A DNA stretch of 30,686 nt, from contig WOZA01000149.1 of the NCBI GenBank assembly GCA_011620505.1, positions 1 through 30,686 on the forward strand. The letters are read 5' to 3'. Of this stretch, positions 29,324-30,686 are shown piece by piece. Below the pieces are notes generated by a model. The model was not told the origin of the DNA, ran no database searches, and saw only the letters and a list, made by a program, of their open reading frames with translations. The translations under genes and the position numbers were made by a program. Every line of letters begins with the position of its first letter. The first letter of the stretch is position 1. Origin of the DNA: Anaerolineaceae bacterium (GTDB lineage Bacteria; Chloroflexota; Anaerolineae; Anaerolineales; Anaerolineaceae).

Positions 29324-30686
29324 AGTTTTTCCTCCTCAGCCCGAATATCGACCACTTGCTCTTCGCCGCGCCACATAAATTTGAACTGAAGGCGCTTCCA
29401 ATGCGCCGGCAAATGCGGTTGGAGGTACCAGCGGTCGTCCTCGATGTGCAGTCCGCCGAAACCGAACACTACTGCCTGCCACAACCCGCCCGCCGATGCG
29501 CCGTGGATGCCGTCCCGGGCGTTACCTCGCACATCCTCGAGATCGGCACGAGCGGCGCGTATGAAGTTTTCATAGGCATCTTCCTGGCTGCCCACGCGAG
29601 TCGCCAAGATGGCCTGGATGGAAGGACCCAGCGACGAGCCAAAGGTCAGGTCGGTGCGGGGGGTGTAATAGTTGTAATTTGCCTGGATGATCTCGGGGGT
29701 GAACAATTCGGGCAGCAGGTACATCAGCATCATCACATCGGGCTGCTTCAACACCTGGACGGCGTTGGCGCCTTCGATTCCCAAAATGGATTGGACAGAT
29801 TCGGAGCGGGGGTCAAAATCGCTGGCGAGGACATCGGTGCGTTCGAAGTACCCGGCGAACTGCTCGATGAGCCCGCCGCCGCTCCCCTGCGGGCAGAAGA
29901 TTTGGTCTGCCATGGTTGCCCAGTTGGCAAAGGTTTGTTCGTCGATCGACAAGCGCGTAAACAGGTCACTGGCTGCCTGGGCATTGTAACTTTTGAGCCA
30001 CTCGGCAACAGCCACAGCAGTATGCATGTGCCAGCGTGTTAGGTAGTTGGTGTAGGCGTTGTCATCGACATGCTCGTGGTATTCGTCCGGACCGATCACA
30101 TCGCTGAGGTGATATTGCTCTGTTTGCGGGTCCCACTCCAGGCGTGAAGCCCAGAATTTTGCACTGTCAAGGATTACTTCAGCACCGCGTTCTTCCATGA
30201 AGGCATCATCCTGGCTCAGCCGCCAGTATTGGATGATGGCAAAAGCAATATCTGAGGAGATATGAATCTCGATGTCGCCGGTCCAGATTCGGATGAGGCT
30301 TTTGCGGTCCGCATGGTTCGGTACCCAGGTGGGGGTCACCTCGCGGCCATCCCCGGCGCTCTCCCAGGGGAATTGCGCGCCTTGAAAGCCGCCCTCCCAG
30401 GCTTTTTCGCGTGCTCCCGGTAAATTATGATAGCGGTACGAGAGCAGGTTCCTGGCGATTTCGGGGCGTGTGAAGGTGAAGAAAGGCAGCATGAAAATTT
30501 CGGTGTCCCAAAAAGAGTGCCCATGGTAGCCGTAGCCGCTGAGGGTCTTGGCGCCAATGTTGACGCGCTCATCGTGGCGGGGCGCGGCAATCAGGAGGTG
30601 ATAGATGCTGAAGCGCAGGGCGAGCTGAGCCTCGTCATCGCCTTCGACCACGACATCGCAGCGGTCCCATTCCTTTTCCCAGGCTT
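29320..30686 (-). CDS. GH65 family glycoside phosphorylase, 5' end beyond the window
   Basis: At least 455 residues are visible. The frame runs through the window edge, so the N-terminal domain is missing. The GH65 (alpha/alpha)6 barrel is clear: YGYHGHSFWDTEIFMLP, GAREKAWEGGFQGAQFPWES, and DVIGPDEYHEHVDDNAYTN holding the catalytic acid Glu. HGASAGGLWQAVVFGFGG is the phosphate-binding region of phosphorylases. Members cleave maltose, trehalose, kojibiose or nigerose by phosphorolysis to beta-glucose 1-phosphate and glucose (or trehalose to a phosphorylated sugar). Sequence by eye cannot decide which. The overlap with pgmB supports phosphorolysis over hydrolysis. The enzyme is cytoplasmic as far as can be seen. 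Confidence 0.92.
   Translation of the reverse strand, partial: AWEKEWDRCDVVVEGDDEAQLALRFSIYHLLIAAPRHDERVNIGAKTLSGYGYHGHSFWDTEIFMLPFFTFTRPEIARNLLSYRYHNLPGAREKAWEGGFQGAQFPWESAGDGREVTPTWVPNHADRKSLIRIWTGDIEIHISSDIAFAIIQYWRLSQDDAFMEERGAEVILDSAKFWASRLEWDPQTEQYHLSDVIGPDEYHEHVDDNAYTNYLTRWHMHTAVAVAEWLKSYNAQAASDLFTRLSIDEQTFANWATMADQIFCPQGSGGGLIEQFAGYFERTDVLASDFDPRSESVQSILGIEGANAVQVLKQPDVMMLMYLLPELFTPEIIQANYNYYTPRTDLTFGSSLGPSIQAILATRVGSQEDAYENFIRAARADLEDVRGNARDGIHGASAGGLWQAVVFGFGGLHIEDDRWYLQPHLPAHWKRLQFKFMWRGEEQVVDIRAEEEKL

Noticed and set aside
1..30686. tRNA, rRNA, CRISPR arrays, intact transposases or phage genes
   Set aside because: I looked for these on both strands and saw none that could be supported.

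Overview
The window most likely comes from an anaerobic member of the Chloroflexota, probably class Anaerolineae. This is inferred from the gene mix, because no rRNA or tRNA gene is present to confirm it. Supporting features are a tungsten aldehyde:ferredoxin oxidoreductase operon, several lipoproteins with Pro/Thr-rich spacers behind the lipobox, an FHA-winged-helix regulator beside a membrane-anchored Ser/Thr kinase, a PadR/HAAS-type pair, and sugar phosphorolysis genes. Genes are closely packed in short operons. Start and stop codons often overlap, and GTG or TTG starts are common.

Layout. 67-3477 (-): a four-gene operon for a tungsten-pterin aldehyde oxidoreductase: four-cluster ferredoxin, catalytic subunit, MoaD-like and ThiF/MoeB-like proteins. 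3617-5949 (+): four tandem paralogous lipoproteins with a shared Cys-rich C-terminal domain; I recognise no described family. 5950-6203: a hairpin repeat element. 6204-7544 (-): an ATP-cone/uridine-kinase-like fusion. 7756-9111 (+): a CpXC zinc-ribbon protein with a long helical tail. 9118-10866: divergent FHA-wHTH regulator and Ser/Thr kinase. 10926-14496 (-): GDPD phosphodiesterase and a membrane-anchored GH3-like protein. 14581-14724 (-): a decayed radical SAM fragment. 14793-15770 (+): a degenerate ROK-fold protein. 15825-17603 (-): acyltransferase plus CDP-alcohol phosphatidyltransferase. 17692-20636 (-): a zinc-uptake operon, regulator-binding lipoprotein-ATPase-permease. 20837-21352 (+): SlyD-like PPIase. 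21416-22725 (-): PadR regulator and HAAS-type membrane protein. 22933-24162 (-): peptidase T. 24273-25133 (+): glutaminyl cyclase. 25120-26981 (-): PPK2 and a PfkB-like kinase. 27418-27984 (+): CueP-like metal-binding protein. 28080-28669 (-): a decayed fdhD region. 28670-30686 (-): beta-phosphoglucomutase and a GH65 phosphorylase running off the window end.

Functional threads. Three loci concern metals: W-pterin enzyme maturation, zinc uptake and CueP. The fdhD remnant suggests a formate dehydrogenase system has been lost while the tungsten aldehyde oxidoreductase was kept. Two loci are lipid-related (acyltransferase/CDP-alcohol transferase and GDPD). GH65 plus PgmB would convert an alpha-glucosyl disaccharide to glucose 6-phosphate. 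Several promoters can be read directly. At three genes the -10 box lies only 7-9 nt before the start codon, which suggests leaderless transcripts. The strongest candidates for something undescribed are the four-lipoprotein array and the ATP-cone kinase fusion.
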